Positions 8,578 to 16,849 are shown, numbered from the stretch's first letter. The stretch: DNA of 64,000 bases from Bacillus sp. sid0103 (GCF_019219025.1 NZ_JAHUWN010000008.1:169537-233536); one strand, 5' to 3'. Numbers and translations: made by a program. The notes: a model not told the origin generated them from the letters alone.

Positions 8578-9150
8578 TTGAAGGAAGAACTGAAGGTTTT
8601 TTATGGGATTTTTACAACAACGAAAGATGCTATTGAAAAATTTATGAATATGCTTGATCCGGTCATTCAGAACGCAACCGATGACCATGAACGACTTTAT
8701 TATCATCATATTTTTGAAGAAGAGGAGCAGCGGCTTTCTCGTTTGGTAGAGCTGATTCCGCTTATCAGTAAGTTTGAATACGAAAAGGACGAGAAGGATT
8801 TTGCACCGACTAATAATGAATTTAATCGTCTTCTCCAAGAGTTGAATCTTGAAAGATTCGGATTACATAATTTTGTGGAACATTTAGATTTAGCGCTGTT
8901 TCGCTTTACTGACGAGGAACGAAGCACAATGCTGAACCAATTACGGGAGGTATCCTACAAGGATTATCAGCAGGTTAAAGCGATGTTGAACGACATTAAT
9001 AAACGGTTCGATAATGACTACATCGACCCGCATGCCCATCATGATCACGACCATGATCACCTAGACAGGTCAGTTAACACATCAGATGGTGTCTCAATTG
9101 TGTCTTCAGCTAAATATAAAAAAGGGTTTACAGTGGGGAGCTTAATTTAG
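8578..9150 (+). CDS. IMEF-type encapsulin cargo protein (iron mineralising)
   Basis: A 190-residue, mostly helical ferritin-like protein rich in Glu and His, for example YYHHIFEEEEQR near residues 40-51 and PHAHHDHDHDHLD near 155. It ends in KKGFTVGSLI, matching the TVGSL-type encapsulin targeting peptide. The IMEF cargo of Firmicute encapsulins is a ferroxidase that loads iron into a large shell, and here the shell gene follows directly. TTG at 8578 is chosen because AAGGGGTGG at 8564-8572 is correctly spaced from it; the GTG nine bases earlier would overlap that site. A flexible His/Asp linker joins the helical body to the targeting tail. Confidence 0.88.
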   Translation: MKEELKVFYGIFTTTKDAIEKFMNMLDPVIQNATDDHERLYYHHIFEEEEQRLSRLVELIPLISKFEYEKDEKDFAPTNNEFNRLLQELNLERFGLHNFVEHLDLALFRFTDEERSTMLNQLREVSYKDYQQVKAMLNDINKRFDNDYIDPHAHHDHDHDHLDRSVNTSDGVSIVSSAKYKKGFTVGSLI

Positions 9151-9170
9151 CTTTATTACATAAGATGATG

Positions 9171-9290
9171 TTTGGCGGAATAAATGGTGAAGTTGGCGGA
9201 ATCCCTCGCAAGTTTGGCGGAATAAATTGTAGACTTGGCGGAATCCACGCTAAAATTGGCGGAATAATCCCATAATCGGCGGAATCCAAA
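9171..9290 (+). repeat. Tandem GGCGGAAT repeats inside the encapsulin operon
   Basis: Six copies of TTGGCGGAAT (last copy TCGGCGGAAT) recur about every 21 bases, with alternating ATAA and ATCC ends, so the real period is about 42 bases. They fill the gap between the cargo and shell genes. The same design recurs at 32779-33270. Confidence 0.9.
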
Positions 9291-9354
9291 CACTAAACAT
9301 CAACCTACAAACCCATGCCGAAAAATAAATACCTAAACACGAAAGGATAGAATC

Positions 9355-10203
9355 ATGAACAAATCGCAATTATTTCCGGATGCACCATTAACAGACCAAG
9401 AATTTGCCGAACTAGACAAAACGGTCATTGAATCAGCACGCAGACAACTAGTTGGCAGGCGCTTTATCGAACTATATGGCCCACTCGGACGAGGGATGCA
9501 AAGTATCTCAAATGACATCTTTATCGAAAATCAAGAAGCGAAAATGGACATCCAAGGATCCTTTGATACCACCTTCGAAACAAGCAAGCGAGTAAACCAT
9601 ACCATTCCTTTACTCTATAAGGATTTCATCCTCTATTGGCGCGATATTGAACAAACCAAGGTCCTCGATATCCCAATCGATTTTTCACCAGCAGCCAATG
9701 CGGCCCGAGACGTTGCCAATCTTGAAGATCAGATGATTTTTCATGGAGCTAAAGAATTTGATATCCCCGGCTTAATGAATGTTCAAGGCAGGCTGACGCA
9801 CTTAATTGGAGAATGGTATGAATCGGGAGCAGCCTTTCAGGATATTGTCGATGCACGAAACAAGCTGCTTGAAATGAATCATCATGGACCGTTTGCACTG
9901 GTCTTATCACCAGAACTGTACTCGCTTTTACACCGGGTTCATAAAGACACCAATGTATTAGAAATTGAACATGTCCGTGAACTTGTCACAGACGGAGTGT
10001 TCCAATCTCCAGTTTTAAAAGGAAGAGCAGGTGTGCTGCTTAACACCGGGCGGAATAACTTGGATCTTGCCGTATCAGAGGATTTTGACACAGCTTATAT
10101 GGGTCAGGAAGGGATGAATCATCCTTTCCGTGTTTATGAAACCGTGGTATTAAGAATTAAGCGCCCAGGTGCCATTTGTACGCTAGAGGCAATCGGGGAT
10201 TAA
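9355..10203 (+). CDS. Encapsulin shell protein (IMEF-associated)
   Basis: A 282-residue HK97-fold encapsulin. Diagnostic stretches include LTDQEFAELDKTVIESARRQ and GRRFIELYGPLG near the N-terminus (cargo-binding region), YKDFILYWRDIEQ (E-loop area), ARDVANLEDQMIFHG, and PFRVYETVVLRIKRPGAICT near the C-terminus. It is about 15 residues longer than the small peroxidase-type encapsulins, as in the Quasibacillus IMEF shell that forms a T=4 particle. It stands between cargo and ferredoxin genes, forming an iron-storage compartment operon. ATG follows GAAAGGATAG. Shell size is inferred from the family. Confidence 0.95.
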   Translation: MNKSQLFPDAPLTDQEFAELDKTVIESARRQLVGRRFIELYGPLGRGMQSISNDIFIENQEAKMDIQGSFDTTFETSKRVNHTIPLLYKDFILYWRDIEQTKVLDIPIDFSPAANAARDVANLEDQMIFHGAKEFDIPGLMNVQGRLTHLIGEWYESGAAFQDIVDARNKLLEMNHHGPFALVLSPELYSLLHRVHKDTNVLEIEHVRELVTDGVFQSPVLKGRAGVLLNTGRNNLDLAVSEDFDTAYMGQEGMNHPFRVYETVVLRIKRPGAICTLEAIGD

Positions 10204-10207
10204 TCAG

Positions 10208-10588
10208 GTGAATAATCGAGTTTTTACAGTAGGCTCGCTCCTTCCTGGAAAAATGGCGCCTGTACGGAATTCTCCCGCGCACACTGTTGTTGAAAAAAGA
10301 GAAGCTAAACACCAATCCGGTAAAGTCATAACGCACCTTGAAAAAATATTCGTCATTCAAGGCCGGAATCAATTTGAAATCGCACCTGCTAAAGGGACAT
10401 TACTAGATGCAGCTTTAAAGCAAGGACAGGCAATCAAATATAAATGCCAAAAAGGAACTTGCGGACAATGTACAGTCCAGGTTCTGCAAGGCCCAAGTCT
10501 TTCGAAACCAAATGAACAAGAACATAAAAAACTTGGCGATGAATTAAACAACGGCTATCGATTGGCTTGCCAAGCCGTCATTCTTTAA
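10208..10588 (+). CDS. 2Fe-2S ferredoxin with N-terminal encapsulin targeting motif
   Basis: A 126-residue protein starting with GTG four bases after the shell gene. The C-terminal ~75 residues are a plant-type 2Fe-2S ferredoxin: YKCQKGTCGQC gives C-x4-C-x2-C and RLACQ the fourth ligand. The first residues, MNNRVFTVGSLLPGK, contain FTVGSL, the same motif as at the C-terminus of the IMEF cargo, so it should also be packaged. A linker of about 40 residues separates the motif from the domain. The likely role is electron delivery to reduce and mobilise stored iron, comparable to bacterioferritin-associated ferredoxin; this is inference. Confidence 0.9.
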   Translation: MNNRVFTVGSLLPGKMAPVRNSPAHTVVEKREAKHQSGKVITHLEKIFVIQGRNQFEIAPAKGTLLDAALKQGQAIKYKCQKGTCGQCTVQVLQGPSLSKPNEQEHKKLGDELNNGYRLACQAVIL

Positions 10589-10597
10589 ACAAAGACT

Positions 10598-10665
10598 ATG
10601 TTAAATCTCACTGTGGATTTGGCACAATGTTGATTGGAGCGGAAATCGACAGGCACGTTAAACAG
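10598..10665 (+). repeat. Short, internally deleted copy of the GC-rich interspersed element
   Basis: ATGTTAAA, GTTGATTGGAG, CGGAAATCGACAGGC and TTAAACAG match the two ends of the element at 20954-21127, but the roughly 100-base GC-rich centre is missing. The junction falls at TGGAG, which occurs at both edges of the missing part in the long copy. Confidence 0.75.
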
Positions 10666-10679
10666 AACCTAAACAAAAA

Positions 10680-10709
10680 AACGCGGTCCACCACAAGGCG
10701 GACCGCGTT
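10680..10709. terminator. Terminator between ferredoxin gene and the Fur-controlled gene
   Basis: ACGCGGTCC pairs with GGACCGCGT in a GC-rich stem. The run of A before it supplies a T tract for the minus-strand gene; on the plus strand the tail is weaker. Confidence 0.75.
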
Positions 10710-10713
10710 CTCA

Positions 10714-11181
10714 TTATGCAAACAACTGTACTAATTTATCCTCAACAGGGAATGGAAGCGAGATATTGTGGTTTTTCAATTCTTTCACACTAATATCACG
10801 CACTAATTTCAACGCTTCTTTTTTGAATGAGCTCGTAACAAAACCAGCATTCACTTCACATAGCTTTTGTAAGTATTTCAATGTATCATGCAGTAAGTAC
10901 TGTTTAATGTAAGTATTATTAAGCTGGCAAATTAATTTATGTTGTAAGCCTTTAATAACAGCAATTTGGTCAACATGTGCAATCACATTTGCACCATCTT
11001 GGTCAATAAATCCTACAGAAACATAGTGTCCTTTTGAGATATCAACATTAGTAAACACGGGGTTTAGGTAGGTTTCACCTGATAATAACCGAATCGAATC
11101 AGCTTCAGCCGCACCGCCGATTTTACGATGATTAGAAATAACCGTGTGAATATCCTTCAACCCATATAGCATGTTAAACAT
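10714..11181 (-). CDS. Fur-controlled protein of unknown function
   Basis: A 155-residue soluble protein that I do not recognise. It has no signal peptide or membrane segment. The N-terminal half contains HRKIGGAAEADSIRLLSGET and a beta-rich part (GHYVSVGFIDQDGANVIAHV); the C-terminal half is helical, with KLICQLNNTYIKQYLLHDTL and a basic/acidic tail. Two Cys (in LICQ and KLCEV) are present but no metal motif is evident. The ATG at 11181 is chosen because GAAGGGGGA precedes it; longer starts would read through the promoter. A consensus promoter overlapped by a Fur box lies directly upstream, so it should be made under iron limitation. It converges on the encapsulin operon. Confidence 0.75.
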   Translation of the reverse strand: MFNMLYGLKDIHTVISNHRKIGGAAEADSIRLLSGETYLNPVFTNVDISKGHYVSVGFIDQDGANVIAHVDQIAVIKGLQHKLICQLNNTYIKQYLLHDTLKYLQKLCEVNAGFVTSSFKKEALKLVRDISVKELKNHNISLPFPVEDKLVQLFA

Positions 11182-11215
11182 GTTGAATCCCCCTTCAGAT
11201 AATCTCGTTAATTTA

Positions 11216-11244
11216 ATATTAAAGATAATGAGAATCATTGTCAA
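11216..11244 (-). promoter_or_regulatory. SigA promoter overlapped by a Fur box
   Basis: On the minus strand TTGACA (11244-11239) and TAATAT (11221-11216) are 17 bases apart. GATAATGAGAATCATTGTC (11224-11242) fills the spacer and matches the 19-base Fur consensus at 17 positions. A bound repressor would block RNA polymerase directly. Confidence 0.85.
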
Positions 11245-11417
11245 TGGGAGTTATTTACCAAAATTATGAAGAAAAATGAAACAAAACTACCGATTCAAAG
11301 CATCGCTAAAGCAAAAGGAATTTATATCTAATAATTTCATAGATTGGTAACATTTTGATCAATAATTCGTCTATAATGGAGGTAGAAAAATAATAAACAT
11401 CAAAGAGGGATTGATCA

Positions 11418-12437
11418 ATGGGGAATCTTAAAAGCAGTTGGTCGAAGGGGACGTTAATTGCCGTCATTGTTGTTACTTTTTTGTTTGCAGGAATATTTGT
11501 CAGTAATTATTTTCAAGCAAAAGCAGCAAGCAGTGAATCTAATAATCACCCAAAAAATAAGGTTACGAATCAGCCTGTTGAAAAAAATGTGAGCGCAAAA
11601 ACCATTGTGCAAAACACAAACGATGCAAAGTTGGAAAAAGAAAGAATGCAAAAACAGCAAAACGAAGCAGTGCACTGGAGAAACGAGCAAGAACGAGAGA
11701 CTAGTAAGGTAAAAAACAATCACACTACTGATACGGGGGCACACCCCACCACAAAAGATAAAACTACTTCTCAATCACCGTCAAAGGAATCTAATGCAGC
11801 TCCGTCTAAACCAAAAAATACACAACAACTAAGCACAAGTGGAAAGAAAATTGTCTATTTAACATTTGATGATGGCCCAGCTCCATTTTCCGATAAGATT
11901 ATCAAACTACTTGAAAAGTATCAATTTAAAGCTACCTTCTTTATGATAGATGGGAATATTAAGAGATACCCTGAAGCGGTAAATTTAATGACCAAGACAG
12001 GAGAAACGGTTGGACTACATAGTGTATCCCACAGTCAAAAGAAATTTTATAAATCAAAAAAAACCGTACTCAGTGAACTAAACCAAAATCGAAACACCTT
12101 AAAGGAAGTTTCAGGTGTCAATTCATTTATCATGAGAACGCCTTATGGCAGCGCGCCAAACATGACAGACGAGTATAAAAAGGCTGTTAAGGAAAAAGGG
12201 TACATCATGTGGGATTGGAATATTGATAGTAAAGATTGGTATTATAAGGATAAGCGCTATGTCAATAATGTTATACAGCAAATAAAACAGATGAAACACC
12301 ATAACGGACCGCTTGTCATTCTTTTACACGAGCGAAAGGAAACACTTGCTTATTTGCCTAAACTTTTAGACTATTTAAAGAAAGAAGGCTTTGAAGGCAG
12401 ACCAATTGAAAACACAACTACTCCTGTCCAATTTTAA
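11418..12437 (+). CDS. Membrane-anchored polysaccharide deacetylase (NodB family)
   Basis: A 339-residue protein with an N-terminal signal anchor (about 11-31), a low-complexity Lys/Asn/Thr-rich stalk (about 35-140) and a NodB deacetylase domain (about 145-320). Motifs are complete: TFDDGP at about 149 (metal-binding Asp), HSVSH near 200, RTPYG for motif 3, WDWNIDSKDW for motif 4 and LLHE for motif 5. It should remove acetyl groups from cell-wall glycan outside the membrane, most likely peptidoglycan GlcNAc or MurNAc. Which sugar cannot be told from sequence. It stands alone, with neighbours in unrelated functions. Confidence 0.92.
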   Translation: MGNLKSSWSKGTLIAVIVVTFLFAGIFVSNYFQAKAASSESNNHPKNKVTNQPVEKNVSAKTIVQNTNDAKLEKERMQKQQNEAVHWRNEQERETSKVKNNHTTDTGAHPTTKDKTTSQSPSKESNAAPSKPKNTQQLSTSGKKIVYLTFDDGPAPFSDKIIKLLEKYQFKATFFMIDGNIKRYPEAVNLMTKTGETVGLHSVSHSQKKFYKSKKTVLSELNQNRNTLKEVSGVNSFIMRTPYGSAPNMTDEYKKAVKEKGYIMWDWNIDSKDWYYKDKRYVNNVIQQIKQMKHHNGPLVILLHERKETLAYLPKLLDYLKKEGFEGRPIENTTTPVQF

Positions 12438-12536
12438 AATAAGACAATATACCAGGAGATTTGGTATAATTAATGTATTGTTAAAAAATATTTTCATGTG
12501 AATTATAGTGAATATAATGGGGACCGATAATAGCCT

Positions 12537-13541
12537 ATGATCAATAAACTTTTGCACAGTACAGGTTTCAAGCGAATATCTATTTTTGTCTTAATTGCCA
12601 TTGTTATTTATGCAATGAAATCTATGATAAATTTAATCTTGCTTACGTTCATATTTGCGTTTTTAATGGATCGGTTAGTGCAATTCATTGAACAAAAAAT
12701 ACCGATTAACCGAAAGTTGATCGTTGTCATTGCGTATGCGAGTATTGTTGGTCTGCTTTCGTATGGGTTGGTCATGTACCTGCCAATGATTGCAGGTGAA
12801 ATTACGGCATTAATCAAGCAGTTAACTGCTTTTTATACGGCTAAGCATGATAACATTGTGCTGAATTATATTGTTAGTCGAATGGAAGAAATTAAAATCT
12901 CAAGTTACTTAGAGCAGGGCTTTACTTTTGTATTAAAGTACTTTACGGATATTAGTAAAATTGGATTGCAAGTTTTATTGGCGCTATTACTGAGTTTGTT
13001 CTTCTTATTAGAAAAACCGCGCTTAATTGACTTTACAAAGAAATTTAGAACAAGTAAAATTGCACCCGTTTACTCAGAAATTGAATTTTTTGCGCGAAAG
13101 TTCGTTGGTACGTTTGGTAAAGTAATTGAAGCACAACTGATTATTGCTGTTGTGAACTGTATTTTAACAACTATCGCTTTATGGATCTTGGATTTCCCAC
13201 AGCTTGGCGGATTATCCATTATGATTTTCGTTTTGGGACTTATCCCTGTTGCGGGTGTTATTATCTCGTTAATACCGCTGACAATCATTGCCTACAGTAT
13301 TGGCGGATTGGTGACGGTTCTTTACGTCGGTATTGCGATTATGATTATTCATGGCATCGAAGCGTATATATTAAATCCAAATCTAATGAGTTCAAAAACC
13401 AATCTTCCTGTTTTTTATACATTCATCGTATTGATTTTCTCAGAGCACTTTTTTGGTGTATGGGGGTTAATCGTTGGGATCCCCGTCTTTGTTTTCCTTT
13501 TGGATGTTTTAGAGGTGACCGAGAGTAAGAAGGTTAAATAA
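12537..13541 (+). CDS. AI-2E family membrane protein (YdbI-like)
   Basis: A 334-residue polytopic protein of the AI-2E transporter family (formerly UPF0118), with about seven membrane segments: a hydrophobic pair at the start (13-50), one near 60-82, and a C-terminal block from 150 to 325. The C-terminal family signature includes LGLIPVAGVIISLIPLTIIA and HGIEAYILNPNLMS. Members have been linked to export of small molecules or Na+/Li+-H+ exchange; the substrate here is unknown. The ribosome binding site (GGGG) is weak and distant. A strong terminator overlaps its stop codon. Confidence 0.88.
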   Translation: MINKLLHSTGFKRISIFVLIAIVIYAMKSMINLILLTFIFAFLMDRLVQFIEQKIPINRKLIVVIAYASIVGLLSYGLVMYLPMIAGEITALIKQLTAFYTAKHDNIVLNYIVSRMEEIKISSYLEQGFTFVLKYFTDISKIGLQVLLALLLSLFFLLEKPRLIDFTKKFRTSKIAPVYSEIEFFARKFVGTFGKVIEAQLIIAVVNCILTTIALWILDFPQLGGLSIMIFVLGLIPVAGVIISLIPLTIIAYSIGGLVTVLYVGIAIMIIHGIEAYILNPNLMSSKTNLPVFYTFIVLIFSEHFFGVWGLIVGIPVFVFLLDVLEVTESKKVK

Positions 13542-13566
13542 AAAGCCCAGCTGTGGGCTTTTTTGT
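13541..13566 (+). terminator. Intrinsic terminator after the AI-2E family gene
   Basis: AAAAGCCCA pairs with TGGGCTTTT around GCTG, then a T run. Confidence 0.9.
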
Positions 13567-13602
13567 TTATACTAGAGATATTAACCAAAAGGAGGAAAAC
13601 AG

Positions 13603-13836
13603 ATGAGCGAATGTAAGCTAAATCATACCCACGAAGATGTAAAAACTAAATATGAATCACAAGCAGCCTTTCTTCCGGAAGAGATGAAGCCATTATTTAA
13701 TCAGTTCTTCGAAAAAGAGCATACCCAGGACATCTTAAACGAAGTGTTCCATTTGCTTAAAAAATACGATTTAGCCGCTGAGGAAGAACAAGGAAACCGA
13801 AATAACCGCTTATATTTGGTACTGAATAACGTTTAA
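13603..13836 (+). CDS. Small acidic protein of unknown function
   Basis: A 77-residue soluble protein behind a strong AAAGGAGG site. It contains Cys and His near the start (SECKLNHTHED), a Phe/Glu-rich helical middle (PEEMKPLFNQFFEKEH) and ends NRLYLVLNNV. I do not recognise a named family. It has its own space between two hairpins and looks monocistronic. The strong ribosome binding site and regular helical heptads support a real gene. Confidence 0.7.
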   Translation: MSECKLNHTHEDVKTKYESQAAFLPEEMKPLFNQFFEKEHTQDILNEVFHLLKKYDLAAEEEQGNRNNRLYLVLNNV

Positions 13837-13843
13837 ATAGGAA

Positions 13844-13867
13844 GGGCCCTATCGAATGATAGGGCCC
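13844..13867 (+). terminator. GC-rich stem-loop after the small gene
   Basis: GGGCCCTATC pairs exactly with GATAGGGCCC around a GAAT loop. It lacks a clear T run, so it may be a 3'-end stabiliser or a weak terminator. Confidence 0.55.
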
Positions 13868-14003
13868 CGTAAATTTCATCCTCCCTCCATTTTCCCTTGT
13901 TGGAAAAATTTCCTTTTGTTGTCATTAAGGTTTATTTATAATGAATTTGGTTATTTAAGAAAATATTAAGAAGAGAAAAGCTTACTTAAGAAAAGAGGAT
14001 ACG

Positions 14004-14978
14004 ATGGGAGAAATATTGCAGTTATTAAAACGGGGCAATAAATCAGCTATGCTGGCGGCAATAATTAATACAATCATTTCGATTATTAAAGGGGTAGCCT
14101 TTATGTTTACGGGCAATGTGGCCATGTTTGCTGAAACGATGCACAGTCTAGGTGATGCTGCTAACCAGTTTTTTGTGTTTGTTGGGTCTGCCTTAAGTAA
14201 AAAGGCACCAACTGAGAAGTATCCAAACGGGTTTGGCCGCTTAGTGAACCTCGTCCTGTTGGGAGCTGTGTTGATTGTTGGAATTATGGCATTCGAGACC
14301 ATAAAAGAAGGATATCACCATGTGGTTCATCCAACTGAATCTGGTGGGTTTATGGTTAATATACTTGTTTTAGCGGTTGCAACTCTTTTAGAAATGTTTG
14401 TTTTATTTAAGGCAATGAAAGAGATTTTACATGAAATCGAAGAAGAGGCAAGCGGACTTCAAGTGTTTTCTAAAAGTTTTGCCAACTTGGGAAAAGCTAA
14501 ACCTGCAACGAAGCTTGTTTTCATGGAGGATCTGGTGGCAACTTTGGGCGGTTTGCTGGCAATTTTGGCAGTAGTTATTTCTCATTTCACTGCATTTCAC
14601 CAAATAGAGGGGCTCGCATCCATGCTGATTGGCGCAATGATGTTATTTGTTGTCGGCAGGGTCTTTTTAGATAATGCTGCTGGGGTCCTTGGCCAAGCAG
14701 ATGAAGAAATGGAAAACAAAATCGGCACCCTCGTGATGGAGGATCCTGATGTAAAGGATATTCAAGGGATAACCGTTATTAAAGAGGGCGAGGATCTGCA
14801 CGTTGAATTAGAAATTGAGGTTGATCCAAGAATAACAGTTGCCGCTGCCGATGATATTAAGGACCGTCTTGAAGAAAAAATCATGGCGGAAAAAGGTGTC
14901 GTCGATGTCACGATTGAGTTTGATGAGGAAGATGAAGTCATGTCATGGCAAGCGCGCACGGAACAGAATGTAAAGTAA
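14004..14978 (+). CDS. Cation diffusion facilitator transporter (YdbO-like)
   Basis: A 324-residue CDF-family metal exporter. Membrane segments lie at about 14-34, 38-58, 79-99, 115-135, 174-194 and 200-220; metal-site candidates are in AETMHSLGDAANQ and FMEDLVATLGG, where the usual HxxxD pairs are replaced in part by Asp/Glu. A cytoplasmic domain (230-310) rich in acidic residues follows. CDF proteins exchange divalent cations (Zn, Co, Fe, Mn or Cd) for protons. The odd metal-site residues place it in the YdbO/FieF-like branch with uncertain metal choice. Confidence 0.88.
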   Translation: MGEILQLLKRGNKSAMLAAIINTIISIIKGVAFMFTGNVAMFAETMHSLGDAANQFFVFVGSALSKKAPTEKYPNGFGRLVNLVLLGAVLIVGIMAFETIKEGYHHVVHPTESGGFMVNILVLAVATLLEMFVLFKAMKEILHEIEEEASGLQVFSKSFANLGKAKPATKLVFMEDLVATLGGLLAILAVVISHFTAFHQIEGLASMLIGAMMLFVVGRVFLDNAAGVLGQADEEMENKIGTLVMEDPDVKDIQGITVIKEGEDLHVELEIEVDPRITVAAADDIKDRLEEKIMAEKGVVDVTIEFDEEDEVMSWQARTEQNVK

Positions 14979-14980
14979 GC

Positions 14981-15012
14981 AAAAAGGTTCGCGGTATTCG
15001 CGAACCTTTTTG
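14981..15012. terminator. Bidirectional terminator, CDF and thioesterase genes
   Basis: AAAAAGGTTCGCG pairs with CGCGAACCTTTTT, giving T tracts in both directions between convergent genes. Confidence 0.9.
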
Positions 15013-15044
15013 CTTCTTTTCTTATTGTCTAGCTCAGGCTTTTC

Positions 15045-15557
15045 TTATTCCCATGGTTTATGTATGGTCAGTACGCTTGCCAACTCTTTACTGCTTTTTC
15101 TGTGTTCTTTCCGTTTTTCTGCACGTTCTTTGCCTGTTTCAAAGAGCTTTTTCTCTTCATCGGTTTCAGGAATGATACCTGGGACCTTTGTCGGTTTGCC
15201 GTTTTCATCTAGGGCGACAAAGGTTAAAAAGGCGGTAGCGGCAATTTTTCTATCACCAGACATTAGATTTTCTGCAATTACCTTAACGAAAATCTCCATC
15301 GAAGATGTTCCGGTTGAAGAAACAAATGTTTCAATGCAAACAGAATCCTTTGGTGTAATCGGACTAAGAAAGTCGACGGAATCAATCGAAGCCGTAACAC
15401 ACTCCGCTCTGGAATGTCTGACGGCCGAAATAGAGGCGATCATATCGATATCGCTGATTAGCTTTCCCCCAAACAAGGTATTATGGTTATTTACATCATT
15501 AGGAAAAATCCTGCTTGTTCTGACCACTCGAGATTCATTACATGTTTTTGCATCCAT
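15045..15557 (-). CDS. Acyl-CoA thioesterase (hotdog fold, YkhA-like)
   Basis: A 170-residue single hotdog-domain hydrolase. Typical stretches are PNDVNNHNTLFGGKLISDID (catalytic Asn/Asp region), SIDSVDFLSPITPKDSV and AATAFLTFVALDENGKP. It should hydrolyse acyl-CoA to free acid and CoA in the cytoplasm; chain-length preference is not evident. The C-terminal tail is charged (KERAEKRKEHRK). The ATG at 15557 follows GGAGGGATTAGG. It faces nadE across a shared upstream region. Confidence 0.92.
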   Translation of the reverse strand: MDAKTCNESRVVRTSRIFPNDVNNHNTLFGGKLISDIDMIASISAVRHSRAECVTASIDSVDFLSPITPKDSVCIETFVSSTGTSSMEIFVKVIAENLMSGDRKIAATAFLTFVALDENGKPTKVPGIIPETDEEKKLFETGKERAEKRKEHRKSSKELASVLTIHKPWE

Positions 15558-15683
15558 CCTAATCCCTCCATTAATTGTCTATGTTAATTTACCCAAGTTT
15601 CTATTTTCTCTCCATTTTAGTGAAATCGAAGTATTTGTGGTACATTAATTAATATATCGATTGTTTGTCAGGAGGTACAGTAA

Positions 15684-16505
15684 ATGAGTTTACAAGCACA
15701 GATTATGAAGGATTTAAATGTCAATCCGACCATCCATCCGCAAGAAGAAATTAGGAAACGGATTGATTTCTTAAAAAATTACCTATTAAAAACAAAGGCC
15801 AAGGGTTATGTGCTGGGAATAAGCGGTGGTCAAGATTCAACGCTTGCAGGCCGGCTCGCCCAACTAGCGGTGGAAGAGCTGCGCAGCGAAGGAACTGATG
15901 CCTTATTTATCGCTGTTCGTCTCCCTTATGGCGTCCAACAAGACGAGGAAGATGCTAAGCGTTCATTAGCCTTTATCCGCGCTGACCGTGAGACAGTCTT
16001 TAACATCAAATCAGCCGTAGATGAAGTCAAAAAAGAATATGATGAAAGCTATCAGGGGGCACCTCTAAGCGATTATCAAAAAGGAAATGTAAAGGCTCGA
16101 ATGAGAATGATTGCTCAATATGCGATTGGTGGTATGGAAGGGCTGCTGGTTATTGGGACAGATCATGGAGCTGAAGCCGTAACAGGTTTCTATACAAAGT
16201 ATGGCGATGGCGGAGCTGACATTCTTCCATTGAGCGGATTATCGAAGCGGCAAGGGAAAGCTCTGTTAAAAGAACTGGGTGCAGATGAACGTTTATATTT
16301 AAAAACACCTACTGCAGACCTGCTGGACCAAAAACCTGGACAGGCCGATGAGACGGAATTAGGTATCAGCTACGATGAACTCGACGACTATTTGGAAGGC
16401 AAGTCCGTTTCAAAAGAGGTAGCAGACAAAATAGAACAGCGCTATCTCATGACCGAACATAAACGCCAACTTCCGGTTACAATGTTTGATGGTTGGTGGA
16501 AATAG
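15684..16505 (+). CDS. nadE: Ammonia-dependent NAD+ synthetase
   Basis: A 273-residue NadE that amidates nicotinic acid adenine dinucleotide with ammonia and ATP, the last step of NAD synthesis. The P-loop-like [18 protein letters not shown] is near residue 47, with [37 protein letters not shown] and the C-terminal HKRQLPV. Length matches B. subtilis NadE (272 residues). There is no glutaminase domain, so it uses free ammonia. The gene follows AGGAGGTACAG and is monocistronic. Confidence 0.97.
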   Translation: MSLQAQIMKDLNVNPTIHPQEEIRKRIDFLKNYLLKTKAKGYVLGISGGQDSTLAGRLAQLAVEELRSEGTDALFIAVRLPYGVQQDEEDAKRSLAFIRADRETVFNIKSAVDEVKKEYDESYQGAPLSDYQKGNVKARMRMIAQYAIGGMEGLLVIGTDHGAEAVTGFYTKYGDGGADILPLSGLSKRQGKALLKELGADERLYLKTPTADLLDQKPGQADETELGISYDELDDYLEGKSVSKEVADKIEQRYLMTEHKRQLPVTMFDGWWK

Positions 16506-16640
16506 AAAGCGGATGTGGTTTGAACTAGATGACTTGGAAAAAAACATTCCATGTTTCCATGAAACCCACTATTGAAGAGAATCAAAAAAAACTATAATGG
16601 GAACTGTCGAAGATATCCCATTCCAATAAGGATGAACTAT

Positions 16641-16687
16641 AAAATAGTAATGTAATCCATTGCAATGGGTACTTACTATTTTTTTTG
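16641..16687 (+). terminator. Intrinsic terminator downstream of nadE
   Basis: AAATAGTAA pairs with TTACTATTT, with an inner CCAT/ATGG stem, followed by eight T. It lies about 135 bases after nadE; the interval 16506-16640 contains no gene I can support. Confidence 0.8.
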
Positions 16688-16729
16688 TTAATTTACTTCT
16701 TTAATACTTTATCAGGATAAAATTTCCCG

Positions 16730-16758
16730 TTGACACAATCCTTGACGGGTCTTATATT
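16730..16758 (+). promoter_or_regulatory. SigA promoter for the amino acid permease gene
   Basis: TTGACA, 17 bases, TATATT. CCCGT before and ACGGG inside the spacer form a small inverted repeat that could be an operator. The untranslated leader to 16850 is about 85 bases and AT-rich. Confidence 0.7.
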
Positions 16759-16849
16759 TAATAAAGTGTTTTAATGTTTATTCAAGTAAATGACTAAAAA
16801 AACATTTTTTTAATATAAAATAAAACTTATTAGTGAGAGGGATTACACC

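Noticed and set aside
15010..15648. 212-codon frame on the plus strand opposite the thioesterase gene
   Set aside because: The minus-strand frame encodes a recognised hotdog protein with a good start site; the plus frame is its shadow.
16506..16640. Possible leader RNA or riboswitch after nadE
   Set aside because: I could see no known riboswitch motif (T-box, lysine, SAM, purine), and the hairpin that follows is better explained as a terminator.
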